From contig NZ_CP053830.1 in the NCBI RefSeq assembly GCF_013372185.1, positions 1,240,001 through 1,304,000 of the forward strand: a stretch of DNA of 64,000 nt, in the 5' to 3' direction. This document shows, piece by piece, positions 17,417-25,702 of this stretch. Made by a program: the position numbers and the translations under genes. The number at the start of each line of letters is the position of its first letter. The first letter of the stretch is position 1. This DNA comes from Campylobacter lari subsp. lari (GTDB lineage Bacteria; Campylobacterota; Campylobacteria; Campylobacterales; Campylobacteraceae). The notes beneath the pieces are model-generated. The model saw nothing but the letters and a program-made list of their open reading frames with translations, had not been told where the DNA came from and did not search any database.

Positions 17417-18337
17417 ATGCTAGGTATTTCTGATATAGGAACTTATATTTGTTCTGATAAAATTTCTAATTTTGATAGAAAAACAGATTTTGATATCAAT
17501 GATGAGTTTATTAAAGAAAAAATAGGCTTTCAAAGTCTTAGCAAAAGCTCAGATGATGAAAAAACCTCTACCTTATGTTTAAAGGCATTTGAAAAAATAA
17601 AACACAAAATTGATTTATCTAATATTGATTGCTTGATTTTAATTTCACAAAACCCCGATGTAAAAATTCCACATACTTCAGCAATTTTACATAACAAATT
17701 AAATCTTTCCAAAAATTGCGCTTGTTTTGATGTAGGACTTGGATGTAGTGGTTATGTATATGGACTTTCCATTATACTTTCTTTTATGCAAAATAACAAT
17801 TTAAAGCATGGCTTGCTATTTACCTGCGATCCTTATAGAAAAATTATAGATGATAATGATAAAAATACTTCCTTATTGTTTGGCGATGGAGCAAGTGTTA
17901 CTTATATTAGTAAAGATTTTATATATACTCCTATAGCATTTAAATTTGGAACCGATGGAAGCAAATTTGAAAGTATTTTATGCAAAAAAGATATTTTGAG
18001 TATGAATGGACGCGGAGTGTTTGAATTTAGTGCTACTACTATACCAAAACATATAATGGATTTTTTACAAGAAGAGCAAATAAATCTTAACAATGTAGAT
18101 CGTTTTATTTTTCATCAAGGTAGTAAATATATAGTTGACACTCTTAGACAGCGATTAAAATTAGATGAAGAAAAAGTTCCATTTGACGCAAATTTTTATG
18201 GCAATACCGTTTCTTCTTCAATACCAATTTTATTAGAAAATGAATTTAAAAAAGAAAAGTGCTATAATAATATACTGATTTCAGGATTTGGCACAGGTCT
18301 TTCTTGGGCTAGTGCGATATTGCAAGGAAAAAAATGA
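17417..18337 (+). CDS. KAS III-like (FabH-type) condensing enzyme A (306 aa)
   Basis: Thiolase-fold beta-ketoacyl-ACP synthase III relative with an intact triad: Cys110 in GLGCSGYVYGL, His233 in FIFHQGSKY, Asn263 in FYGNTVSSS, plus the LFGDGASV loop. Such enzymes condense an acyl-CoA with malonyl-ACP or transfer an acyl group. It differs strongly from the housekeeping FabH at 32946. I prefer ATG 17417 because AAAGG then lies seven bases upstream; an in-frame ATG at 17411 is only one base from it. It overlaps the ACP gene at 18334 by four bases (ATGA), strongly suggesting the ACP is its partner. Confidence 0.85.
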   Translation: MLGISDIGTYICSDKISNFDRKTDFDINDEFIKEKIGFQSLSKSSDDEKTSTLCLKAFEKIKHKIDLSNIDCLILISQNPDVKIPHTSAILHNKLNLSKNCACFDVGLGCSGYVYGLSIILSFMQNNNLKHGLLFTCDPYRKIIDDNDKNTSLLFGDGASVTYISKDFIYTPIAFKFGTDGSKFESILCKKDILSMNGRGVFEFSATTIPKHIMDFLQEEQINLNNVDRFIFHQGSKYIVDTLRQRLKLDEEKVPFDANFYGNTVSSSIPILLENEFKKEKCYNNILISGFGTGLSWASAILQGKK

Positions 18338-18564
18338 AAATTGAAGCTAAGGATATTTTAGAAATATTAAAAGAAGTTGGTGTTTTAGTTGATATAAACA
18401 CTCTAGAAATAAACAAGCCTTTAAAAGATCAAGGAATAGACTCTTTAGATATGGCAAACCTTTTCTTGAACTTACAAGAAAAATATAATATTGAAATTCC
18501 TATGGAAGATGTGGAAAAATTAACTTCTATAGAAAGTATAATGCAATATATAAATTTAAAATAA
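18334..18564 (+). CDS. Acyl carrier protein, DSLD type (76 aa)
   Basis: Carrier protein with the phosphopantetheine serine Ser37 in QGIDSLDMANL, closest of the four island ACPs to a classical fatty-acid ACP (Cj1304 acpP3-like context: fabH2 then ACP). It overlaps the KAS III-like gene upstream by four bases and precedes another ACP by 14 bases. Predicted to carry the growing or finished acyl chain of this cluster. Confidence 0.85.
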   Translation: MKIEAKDILEILKEVGVLVDINTLEINKPLKDQGIDSLDMANLFLNLQEKYNIEIPMEDVEKLTSIESIMQYINLK

Positions 18565-18578
18565 CACAGGAAATATTA

Positions 18579-18818
18579 ATGGATACAATTCAAGAATTTT
18601 TTAACAATATTGGAAGATCTGATGTAAATAAAAACTCAAAGCATCTTCTTAGTAGTGGGACTATAGATAGCATGGATGTCATTTCTTTAGTTAGTGAAAT
18701 AGAAAAATACTACAATAAACCAATACAATCTAACTTTGTAAAACCTGAAGCATTTGAAGACTTTGAAAGTATCCAATATATGATAAGAGAAGGCATAAAC
18801 CGTGACTCATCTTTTTAA
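18579..18818 (+). CDS. Acyl carrier protein, DSMD type (79 aa)
   Basis: Phosphopantetheine serine Ser31 in GTIDSMDVISL. Paralogue of the ACP at 11016 (shared GRSDVN/NRSDIN, IDSMD, EIEKYY and FEDFESI). It overlaps the next AAC(3)-family gene by 17 bases. Both DSMD-type ACPs therefore sit close to an AAC(3)-family acyltransferase, suggesting ACP-bound donors for these transferases. Confidence 0.85.
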   Translation: MDTIQEFFNNIGRSDVNKNSKHLLSSGTIDSMDVISLVSEIEKYYNKPIQSNFVKPEAFEDFESIQYMIREGINRDSSF

Positions 18819-19611
18819 AACCCAAAATCATATTTTTACAACAGATGATTTAAAACTAACTTTACAAAATCTTGGCATAAAAAAAGGAGATATATTATAT
18901 ATCCATAGTGAAATTTTTAATTTTGGGATCCCAATGATTAACCTTCACGATCTTCAAAAAAATATTATAGATTGTTTTTTTGAAATAATAGGAAACGAAG
19001 GTACGCTAATAATGCCAACTTTTACCTATAGTTTTTGTGATAACAAAGTTTATGATAAGTTAAACTCAAAAACAAGAATTGGTGTTTTAAATGAATTCTT
19101 TAGAAAACTTCCTGGGGTTAAACGCACCAATGATCCTTTATTTTCTTTTGCAGTTAAAGGTGCAAAAGAAAAATTATTTTTAAAGGATACAGATAGTTGC
19201 TTTGGAAAAAATAGTGTATTTGATGTATTAACTCAACAAAATGCAAAATTAGTTTTATTTGGCGGGAGATATGTTGATCATTCCTATATACACTATATAG
19301 AAGAGCATATGAAAGTTTCTTATAGGTTTTATAAAAATTTTAGTGGTGAAATTATAGATGAAAATGGAAATAAAACAAATAAAGATATTATGTATTATTG
19401 CAGACATTTAGATATAAATTCTGAAACAACCATCGAATCAGTTTTAAAAATGCTAGTACAAGATAATAATATTCAAAGTGAAAATTTTGCAAATGCTGAA
19501 ATATCAATAATCGACATTAAAAGATTTTTTGAAACAGGAACTAAGGTTTTAGCAAAAAATGAAAAGGCTTTATTAAAACAAGAGAATAAAAATGCAATGT
19601 GTATTCAATAA
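18802..19611 (+). CDS. AAC(3)-family acyltransferase (269 aa)
   Basis: Intact paralogue of the phase-variable gene at 8611: IHSEIFNFG (His35), EGTLIMPTFTYSFC, KRTNDPLFSFAVKG and IHYIEE (His164, Glu167) sit at the same residue numbers. Where the paralogue has a G9 tract this gene has only GGGG, so it is not phase-variable there. The start is GTG 18802 inside the end of the ACP gene, with AGAAGG eight bases upstream; its end overlaps the KAS III-like gene by 20 bases. By context it acylates an amino sugar of the flagellin glycan with a group carried on ACP or CoA; the acceptor is not determined. Confidence 0.85.
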   Translation: MTHLFKTQNHIFTTDDLKLTLQNLGIKKGDILYIHSEIFNFGIPMINLHDLQKNIIDCFFEIIGNEGTLIMPTFTYSFCDNKVYDKLNSKTRIGVLNEFFRKLPGVKRTNDPLFSFAVKGAKEKLFLKDTDSCFGKNSVFDVLTQQNAKLVLFGGRYVDHSYIHYIEEHMKVSYRFYKNFSGEIIDENGNKTNKDIMYYCRHLDINSETTIESVLKMLVQDNNIQSENFANAEISIIDIKRFFETGTKVLAKNEKALLKQENKNAMCIQ

Positions 19612-20656
19612 TGTTAAAATATCAGCAATGATTTCGGTAGTTCCTGATAACAAAATTAACATAGATGATGAATTACACACAAAATATCAAGGAAATATTA
19701 AAAAACTAAATAAAATTAAACAATCTACGGGGATACAGTATCGATATTTGGTTGATGAGCAAACTTCTGTAAGTGATTTAGCAATATATGCTTGTAATAT
19801 ACTTTTTAATGAATATAAACTAGATAAAAATACCATAGATGGCATTATTGTTACAACGCAAACACCTGATTTTCTTATGCCTGCAACTGCATGCTATATT
19901 CATGGTAAGCTTGATTTGCCTCAATCTACAATCGCTTTTGATATCAATCAATCATGTGCTGGATATTTATATGGTCTTTATGTTGCTTTTAATATGCTAG
20001 AAAATCAAAGTTGTAAAAAAATATTATTTATTTGTGGAAATACCGTTAATAAAGGACTTAATACTAACGAGCTAATAGGTCATGGTGTTAGCGTTAGCAT
20101 TTTAGAATATACTACAATTTCAAGTAAAAGTTTTTTTGAAATCAATAATGATGGCAAGGGTGTGCCATTTTTATTTACACCTTTTGGTGCATATAAAACA
20201 CCTACAAGTGATGAATTTGAAGAAAATGGATGGGAAAACACTCCTATTAAAGACTTTTTTATGGATGGATTAGAAATTTTTAATTTTGCAATAAGCAAAG
20301 AGCCAGAAAGCTTTAATAGTTTATTAAAATTTTCTAATTTCAATAAAGAGCAATTAGATTATATTTTTTTTCATCAAGCCAATAAAAGCATAGTGGATCT
20401 TATTATAAAAAGACTGGGATTAGATTCTAAAAAAACTCCTAGTGATACTATGTATAAATATGGAAATTTAGCCTCTGCTTCAATTCCTGCAGCAATTTGC
20501 GACACATTAAACACTCATCAGAATAAACTAAATCATAAAATAAATACTGCCTTGTGCGGGTTTGGCGCAGGGCTTAGTTGGGCCAATGCTATAATTACAC
20601 TTGATGAGAATTTTTGGTGTAAAGAAACTCAAGTATTTAAAAAGGAAACACGATGA
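19592..20656 (+). CDS. KAS III-like (FabH-type) condensing enzyme B (354 aa)
   Basis: Second FabH relative (Cj1303 fabH2-like), with Cys122 in INQSCAGYLYGL, His261 in FFHQANKSI and Asn292 in KYGNLASAS. Longer than a standard FabH (about 325 aa), with an insert around residues 185-225 before the C-terminal domain; the usual GDG loop reads IGHGVSV. It overlaps the AAC(3)-family gene upstream by 20 bases and the ACP at 20653 by four bases (ATGA). Followed by ACP and reductase, it could make a beta-ketoacyl-ACP that the SDR reduces to a 3-hydroxyacyl group. Confidence 0.85.
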   Translation: MQCVFNNVKISAMISVVPDNKINIDDELHTKYQGNIKKLNKIKQSTGIQYRYLVDEQTSVSDLAIYACNILFNEYKLDKNTIDGIIVTTQTPDFLMPATACYIHGKLDLPQSTIAFDINQSCAGYLYGLYVAFNMLENQSCKKILFICGNTVNKGLNTNELIGHGVSVSILEYTTISSKSFFEINNDGKGVPFLFTPFGAYKTPTSDEFEENGWENTPIKDFFMDGLEIFNFAISKEPESFNSLLKFSNFNKEQLDYIFFHQANKSIVDLIIKRLGLDSKKTPSDTMYKYGNLASASIPAAICDTLNTHQNKLNHKINTALCGFGAGLSWANAIITLDENFWCKETQVFKKETR

Positions 20657-20886
20657 CAAAACAAATTTTTTTAAAAAAATTAGAAGAATTATTACAAGTT
20701 GATTATGCTTTAGAAGAGAATATGTTATTAAAAAACATTGAAGAATATGATAGCTTGGCTTTATTATCACTTACAGTTTTTTATGATCAAGAATTTAATA
20801 TTTTTGTAGAAGGAAAAAAACTTAAATCTTGTCAAAGTATTTCAGATTTAATTGCATTAATTCCTAGTGAAAAATTGGAATTTTGA
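20653..20886 (+). CDS. Acyl carrier protein, EYDSL type (77 aa)
   Basis: Carrier-protein helix pattern with the phosphopantetheine serine Ser34 in EEYDSLALLSL (Cj1299 acpP2-like). It overlaps the KAS III-like gene upstream by four bases; its TGA stop shares one base with the SDR start (TGATG). This tight coupling suggests the trio KAS III / ACP / SDR works on one intermediate. Confidence 0.8.
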   Translation: MTKQIFLKKLEELLQVDYALEENMLLKNIEEYDSLALLSLTVFYDQEFNIFVEGKKLKSCQSISDLIALIPSEKLEF

Positions 20887-21635
20887 TGATATTTAAAGAA
20901 AATCTATTTAAAAATAAAAGTTTTATAATTACAGGTGCTAGTAGTGGTATAGGAGCTCATATATCCTTAACCCTAAATAAGCTTGGCGCTAAAATCATAG
21001 CTATCGGTAGAGATAAAAATAAGCTTTTAAGTCAAAAAAAACAAGCTAAAAATCCTGATGATTTCATTATAATTTCAAAAGATTTATCAAATTTTGAAAA
21101 TATTGATAAATGGACACTAGAACTTGCAAAAGAATATGAAGGTTTTGACGGAGCGGTTTTAGCTGCGGGTATTGCACAACCTCTAGGAATTAACTCTCCT
21201 TATTATACTGATAGTGCAAAAGAAATTTTTAATATAAACTATTTTGGAAATCTACAAATTTTAAAAGGTTTAATAAACAAAAAAGCAAAAACAAAAGATG
21301 AGGCAAGTTTTATTTGGATTAGCTCTACTGCTAGCAAAACTCCAGGAAAAGGATTAAGCTCCTATGGTGCAAGTAAAGCAGCTATAAATGCAGCAGTCAA
21401 ATCTATAGCATTAGAAATAGCTCCAAAATATAGAATAAATTCAATACTACCAGGATTTATAAAAACTCCATTAACAGAAATTGGTTTCGATAGCGAACCT
21501 TTTGAAAATTCTTACCCATTAGGAATAGGAAAAGTTGAAAATATCTCCCCTTTAGTATGTTTTCTTTTGAGCAATGCTTCATCTTGGATTACTGGGCAAG
21601 AAATCATTATAGACGGAGGTGGAGAGTCTCTTTGA
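20886..21635 (+). CDS. SDR-family oxidoreductase (FabG-like 3-ketoacyl reductase, 249 aa)
   Basis: Classical short-chain dehydrogenase: nucleotide loop TGASSGIG (residues 17-24), AAG segment at 93-95, NYFGN, catalytic Ser147 with Tyr160 and Lys164 (YGASK), and the C-terminal ITGQEIIIDGGG. This is the FabG architecture, consistent with NAD(P)H reduction of a 3-ketoacyl-ACP made by the adjacent KAS III-like enzyme; a sugar substrate is also possible. The start is ATG 20886 in a TGATG overlap with the ACP stop. It is the last gene before pseF (27-base gap). Confidence 0.85.
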   Translation: MIFKENLFKNKSFIITGASSGIGAHISLTLNKLGAKIIAIGRDKNKLLSQKKQAKNPDDFIIISKDLSNFENIDKWTLELAKEYEGFDGAVLAAGIAQPLGINSPYYTDSAKEIFNINYFGNLQILKGLINKKAKTKDEASFIWISSTASKTPGKGLSSYGASKAAINAAVKSIALEIAPKYRINSILPGFIKTPLTEIGFDSEPFENSYPLGIGKVENISPLVCFLLSNASSWITGQEIIIDGGGESL

Positions 21636-21662
21636 ATTAAACATTTTGACTCTTGAAAAATC

Positions 21663-22358
21663 ATGAAAAATCTTTGTATTATACCAGCGCGTGGTGGTTC
21701 TAAACGCATTCCTAGAAAAAATATCATTGATTTTTTAGGAAAACCTTTGATTGCTTATAGCGTAGAAAGTGCTTTAAATTCAGGCATTTTTGATGATGTG
21801 ATTATCTCAAGTGATGATGATGAAATCATCGAAGTAGCTTTAAAATATGGCGCAAAAGCTCCTTTTGTGCGCAAAAAAGAATTAAGTGATGATTATACAA
21901 GCTCAACTGCTGTAATCCAAGATGCTATCATTACCCTAAAAATGCAAGATAAAATCTATGAAAATGTATGTTGTTTATATGCTACTGCACCACTTATAGA
22001 TGAGTTTATCTTACAAAAAGCTTTTAAGCAATTTATTCAAGATGAGTGCAAATTTTTATTTTCAGCTTGTGAATTTGAATACCCTATACAAAGAGGTTTT
22101 TACCTTGATGAACAAAACAAAGTTTATATGTTTGATGAGTCAAATTATCATAAACGTTCACAAGATCTTATTAAAGCTTATCACGATGGTGGTGCATTTT
22201 ACTTTGGTAAAAAAGAAGCATGGCTAGAAGAAGATTTTATGTTTAAACCTCATTCTAAAGCCTTTTTACTTCCAAGGAATAAAATTTGCGATATTGACAC
22301 CTTTGAGGACTTAGAATTTGCTAAAATACTTTATCAATTCAACAAAGGCAAAATTTGA
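21663..22358 (+). CDS. pseF: CMP-pseudaminic acid cytidylyltransferase PseF (231 aa)
   Basis: Activates pseudaminic acid with CTP to CMP-Pse, the donor for flagellin glycosylation. It has the N-terminal nucleotide motif [15 protein letters not shown] (residues 6-20), ISSDDDEI and the C-terminal [15 protein letters not shown] with metal-binding Asp residues. Length is typical. It overlaps pseG by four bases, giving the pseF-pseG-pseH block known from C. jejuni. Its presence supports pseudaminic, not only legionaminic, acid as product. Confidence 0.95.
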   Translation: MKNLCIIPARGGSKRIPRKNIIDFLGKPLIAYSVESALNSGIFDDVIISSDDDEIIEVALKYGAKAPFVRKKELSDDYTSSTAVIQDAIITLKMQDKIYENVCCLYATAPLIDEFILQKAFKQFIQDECKFLFSACEFEYPIQRGFYLDEQNKVYMFDESNYHKRSQDLIKAYHDGGAFYFGKKEAWLEEDFMFKPHSKAFLLPRNKICDIDTFEDLEFAKILYQFNKGKI

Positions 22359-23179
22359 AAGTTCTTTTTAGAAGCGATAGTTCTAGCGCTATAGGACACG
22401 GACACATTAAAAGAGATCTTTTGCTAGCTAAACAATACCAAGATGTATCTTTTGCTTGTTTACCACTAAAAGGCTCTTTAATAGATGAAATTCCTTATCC
22501 TGTTTATGAGCTAACAAGTGCTAGCATATATGAACTCATCAATCTCATCAAAAAGGAAAAATTTGATCTTTTAATCATTGATCATTATGAGATTACTGCA
22601 AATGATGAAAAACTCATTAAATTAGAAACAGGAATTAAAATTCTTAGCTTTGATGATGAGATAAAAGAACATTTTTGCGATATTTTACTTAATGTCAATG
22701 CTTATGCTAAAGAAAGTGATTATGAAAATTTAGTACCAAAATATTGTGAATTAAGATGTGGCTTTTCCTATGCTCTAATACGCGATGAGTTTTATCAAGA
22801 AAGCAAGATAAAAAGAGATAAAATTTATGATTATTTTATCTGTATAGGGGGAAGCGATCCAAAAAATATTTCCTTTGATATAGCAAATAAACTAAATAAA
22901 AATAAAACTGTCATCATAGCTACCACAAAAGCAAATTCTCATCTAAACTTACTTCAAAAATTAAGCCAAAAAAACCCTAATATACAAATTCTCATTGACC
23001 ATCCTAGCCTTGCTAGATTAATGAATGAAAGTAAAAAACTCATCATTAGTGCAAGCTCATTAGTCAATGAAGCTTTGATTTTAAAAGCAAATTTTAAAGC
23101 CATAGTTTATGCTAAAAATCAAGAAAAAATTGCAACTTGGCTAGCTAAAAAAGGCTATGAAGTGGAGAGTTTTATATGA
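22355..23179 (+). CDS. pseG: UDP-sugar hydrolase PseG (274 aa)
   Basis: Cleaves UDP from UDP-2,4-diacetamido-2,4,6-trideoxy-beta-L-altropyranose, releasing the sugar that PseI condenses with phosphoenolpyruvate. It is a GT-B-like fold, with the N-terminal [16 protein letters not shown] motif including the catalytic-region histidine, IIDHYEIT, and the UDP-binding segment CIGGSDPKN. It starts with TTG at 22355 in a four-base overlap with the pseF stop; the N-terminus [10 protein letters not shown] matches the C. jejuni enzyme. It overlaps pseH by four bases. Confidence 0.95.
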   Translation: MKVLFRSDSSSAIGHGHIKRDLLLAKQYQDVSFACLPLKGSLIDEIPYPVYELTSASIYELINLIKKEKFDLLIIDHYEITANDEKLIKLETGIKILSFDDEIKEHFCDILLNVNAYAKESDYENLVPKYCELRCGFSYALIRDEFYQESKIKRDKIYDYFICIGGSDPKNISFDIANKLNKNKTVIIATTKANSHLNLLQKLSQKNPNIQILIDHPSLARLMNESKKLIISASSLVNEALILKANFKAIVYAKNQEKIATWLAKKGYEVESFI

Positions 23180-23682
23180 TAGTTTTAAAAGATTTTATCC
23201 ACTTAAATCAAGAAGAAATCAAGCTCGTTTTAAAATGGCGAAATAATGAAAGTATTGCTAAATTTATGAAAACACAAAATATCACTTTAAAAGAGCATTT
23301 AAGCTTTTTATCTAGCCTAAAAACAGATACAACTAAAAAATACTTTTTAGTTTATGATAGCAAACAAGCTATAGGCGTGATTGATTTTATCAATATAACT
23401 AACAATTCATGCGAATTTGGACTCTATGGTATAAAAAAAGATGTAGGCGAACTTTTAATGCAAGAAGTTAAAAACTATGCTTTCAATGTTTTAAAAGTTC
23501 AAACTTTAAATGCTTGTGTTTTCAAAGAAAACACAAAAGCTTTAAATTTATATTTAAAACATAAATTTAAAATAATCAAAGAAAATAATAATTTTTATCT
23601 CATGTTTTTATTTTTGGATATTATGGGGGGGGGTAAGCTTAATACTTCTTATAACTTTACCTTTCTTAAAAAGGCAGCATAA
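23176..23682 (+). CDS. pseH: GNAT acetyltransferase PseH with a poly-G-bearing C-terminus (168 aa)
   Basis: Acetyl-CoA-dependent N4-acetyltransferase of pseudaminic acid synthesis. The GNAT core is visible: [34 protein letters not shown] (the CoA loop, apparently about two residues shorter than I recall for C. jejuni) and [18 protein letters not shown]. After the natural end region (MFLFL, about residue 148) an extra tail [21 protein letters not shown] is encoded across a G9 tract. G10 would end the protein right after the glycines; G8 would give a different, slightly longer tail. The stop overlaps the next gene (TAATG). Confidence 0.9.
   Translation: MIVLKDFIHLNQEEIKLVLKWRNNESIAKFMKTQNITLKEHLSFLSSLKTDTTKKYFLVYDSKQAIGVIDFINITNNSCEFGLYGIKKDVGELLMQEVKNYAFNVLKVQTLNACVFKENTKALNLYLKHKFKIIKENNNFYLMFLFLDIMGGGKLNTSYNFTFLKKAA
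23625..23633 (+). repeat. G9 homopolymer in the 3 prime end of pseH
   Basis: Nine G directly after an ATG triplet. Length changes would alter only the C-terminal 17-20 residues of PseH and the distance and translational coupling to the next gene: G9 brings ribosomes to its start, G10 terminates about 45 bases earlier. Confidence 0.85.
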
Positions 23683-24302
23683 TGAAAATAGCTTTACTTA
23701 CTTCGCCTAATCAATGGTTTGTACCCTATATTAAAAAACTACAAAAATTAATACCTAACTCTTTGGTATTTTACAAGCATGAACAAATAAGTGGTTATGA
23801 TATAGTTTTTATACTTTCCTACCACCGAATAATCTCGAAAGAATTTTTAAGCAAAAATAAAAACAACATTGTCATACATGCTTCAAATTTACCACAAGGT
23901 AAAGGATGGGCTCCTCTTTTTCATCAAGTTTTAGAAGGAAAAAATGAAATTATTTTTACTTTATTTGAAGCAGATGAAAAAGCAGATAATGGCGATATAT
24001 ATCTACAAAAAACATTGGTTTTAAATGGCTTAGAACTTTATGAAGAATTAAGAGATAAACAAGCAAATTTTACTATAAAATTATGTCTTGAATTTTTAGA
24101 AAATTTTTCAAATATAAAAAAGACTCCCCAAAAAGGCAAAGAAAGTTTTTATCCAAAAAGAACTTCAAAAGATCATGAGCTTGATATTAATAAAACTATA
24201 GAAGAACAATTTAATCTTTTAAGAATTTCCAATAATGAAGAATTTCCTGCATTTTTTTATAAAAATGGAAAAAAATTTATTATAAAAATTTATTTAGAAT
24301 AG
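23682..24302 (+). CDS. Formyltransferase-like protein of nonulosonate loci (206 aa)
   Basis: Resembles the N-terminal domain of methionyl-tRNA/sugar formyltransferases, in the variant commonly found beside nonulosonic-acid genes: NIVIHASNLPQGKGWAP (residues 66-82), FTLFEADEKADNGDIYLQK with the conserved Asp, and a short C-terminal lobe. The catalytic Asn normally two residues before the His is Val here, so classical 10-formyl-THF chemistry is uncertain; the family may transfer another one-carbon or acyl unit, or act on a different donor. It overlaps pseH by one base and is likely co-translated with it. Confidence 0.7.
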   Translation: MKIALLTSPNQWFVPYIKKLQKLIPNSLVFYKHEQISGYDIVFILSYHRIISKEFLSKNKNNIVIHASNLPQGKGWAPLFHQVLEGKNEIIFTLFEADEKADNGDIYLQKTLVLNGLELYEELRDKQANFTIKLCLEFLENFSNIKKTPQKGKESFYPKRTSKDHELDINKTIEEQFNLLRISNNEEFPAFFYKNGKKFIIKIYLE

Positions 24303-24307
24303 TTAAG

Positions 24308-24313
24308 TATAAT
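24308..24313 (+). promoter_or_regulatory. Possible -10 box before the methyltransferase gene
   Basis: TATAAT inside the palindrome AAGTATAATACTT, 18 bases before the ATG at 24332; AAGGA lies between them. The leader would be very short. Confidence 0.4.
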
Positions 24314-24331
24314 ACTTAGCAAGGAATAAAA

Positions 24332-24925
24332 ATGAATAATGAACTTTGGGAAAAAATTTATAAAGAACGCTCAAGATGCATCTTATATCCTAATGAAAAT
24401 TTTATTAGTTTTTTTTATAGAAATTTTATAAATAATGATTTAAAAAATATCAATATACTTGAAATAGGATGTGGCTGGGGAAACAATCTAAAATTCTTAA
24501 AACAAGAAGGATATGATCCTATTGGTGTAGATTTTTCTCAAGAAGCTATAGAATACTTAAAAACTCAAAACTACAATGTTTTTTGTGGAGATATCGCCAA
24601 AATAAATATGGAAAAATATCGCTCTAAGTTTGATTTAATTTATGCTTGCGGTGTTTTAGAATGCAATGATACAGTAAGTATTCAAAAAATTTTATTATTT
24701 TGTAATGTAGCATTAAAAGACAATGGAAAATTATATATCTTTAGCACCAACAATGACTTTTATGATAAAACTTTAGCACCTACTCCTATAACACAAGAAA
24801 TATTTTTAAATGTTTTAAAGCAAAATAATATCAAATTTAAAGATATACAAATTGATTATTTAACAAAAACTTTTAACAATCAAACACAGACTATAAAATC
24901 GATAGAAATTATATGCACAAAGTAG
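24332..24925 (+). CDS. Class I SAM-dependent methyltransferase (197 aa)
   Basis: Rossmann-fold methyltransferase with motif I ILEIGCGWGNN (about residues 42-52), an acidic strand-2 end in PIGVDFSQEAIEYL and GDI before the motif IV-like DLIYACGVLEC. The substrate is not visible. In this setting it may O-methylate a sugar or an acyl substituent; methylated glyceric acid on pseudaminic acid is known in C. jejuni, but a link is inference. It precedes the second Cys-rich gene by six bases. Confidence 0.8.
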   Translation: MNNELWEKIYKERSRCILYPNENFISFFYRNFINNDLKNINILEIGCGWGNNLKFLKQEGYDPIGVDFSQEAIEYLKTQNYNVFCGDIAKINMEKYRSKFDLIYACGVLECNDTVSIQKILLFCNVALKDNGKLYIFSTNNDFYDKTLAPTPITQEIFLNVLKQNNIKFKDIQIDYLTKTFNNQTQTIKSIEIICTK

Positions 24926-24931
24926 TTTAAT

Positions 24932-25690
24932 ATGGGTGAAAAAAATATTTTTTTTAAAAAATTGCAAACAACAGAATTTGTCTTTTTTAAGGAATGTTAT
25001 ACTACATGTGATGGTTATTGTTGTAAAAATTTTCATGCGAATAATTTTAAATTTCTTAATCAAGAAGATGTTATCATACCATTATTAGAACCAGAATTTC
25101 AATTAATAAATAATTATCCAGAAAAAACTTTTTTAAATTTTAAAGAAAAAATTTTTACACTAGATAATAATAAAAAAATAAAGATATATTTTCTTAAATG
25201 CTCTTCTAAGGGACTATGTCATCCTCATTGTATTAGACCTTTAATTTGTAAAATTTATCCTTATTTTCCTATAGTTAATTTTGATGGAGATTTTTTAGGT
25301 GTACGAGAGTGTGCTTTTCTTGATCTATTTTATAAAAATGAAAAAAACCATCCTTGTACTTTAGTTAGCCAACACAAACAACAATTAATTCTTGATTTTA
25401 AGCAAAGTACAGAATTTCTTAGGCGACAACCAATTATGATTTTTGTATTTATGGTTTTAAAATATTTAGATGAAGCTTTAATGTTGTATTTTAAAAAATC
25501 TTTGAATGGTAAAATTTATCTTGATGAGCTAAATGAAAAAGAAAAACAAAATTTTTTTGAATTATATGAAAATAATGCTCTAACATTTAATGCATGGAAA
25601 ACGCAAGAATTTAAAAACAATATTAACAACACTTATGAAATATTAGAACAAAAATATGGTGAAGAATTTACTCAATATTTTTTTGATTAA
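24932..25690 (+). CDS. Cys-rich YkgJ-like putative metal-binding protein, copy 2 (252 aa)
   Basis: Paralogue of the protein at 12456: C-x3-C-x3-CC at Cys22, 26, 30 and 31, then the same CxxxGLCxPHxxRPLICKIYPYFP core, GDFLGVRECAFLDLFYKNEK, RRQPIMIFVF and the ending GEEFTQYFFD. The two copies share most conserved blocks but many charged residues differ. No biochemical role is known. This copy sits at the right border of the glycan island after a methyltransferase, whereas copy 1 is between DUF2920 genes. Confidence 0.7.
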   Translation: MGEKNIFFKKLQTTEFVFFKECYTTCDGYCCKNFHANNFKFLNQEDVIIPLLEPEFQLINNYPEKTFLNFKEKIFTLDNNKKIKIYFLKCSSKGLCHPHCIRPLICKIYPYFPIVNFDGDFLGVRECAFLDLFYKNEKNHPCTLVSQHKQQLILDFKQSTEFLRRQPIMIFVFMVLKYLDEALMLYFKKSLNGKIYLDELNEKEKQNFFELYENNALTFNAWKTQEFKNNINNTYEILEQKYGEEFTQYFFD

Positions 25691-25702
25691 AGCGTATAGA
25701 AT

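Noticed and set aside
8611-19611. Aminoglycoside resistance genes
   Set aside because: The AAC(3)-family proteins here sit in a flagellin glycan locus with ACPs and match the Cj1296-1298 type; family name alone does not indicate drug resistance.
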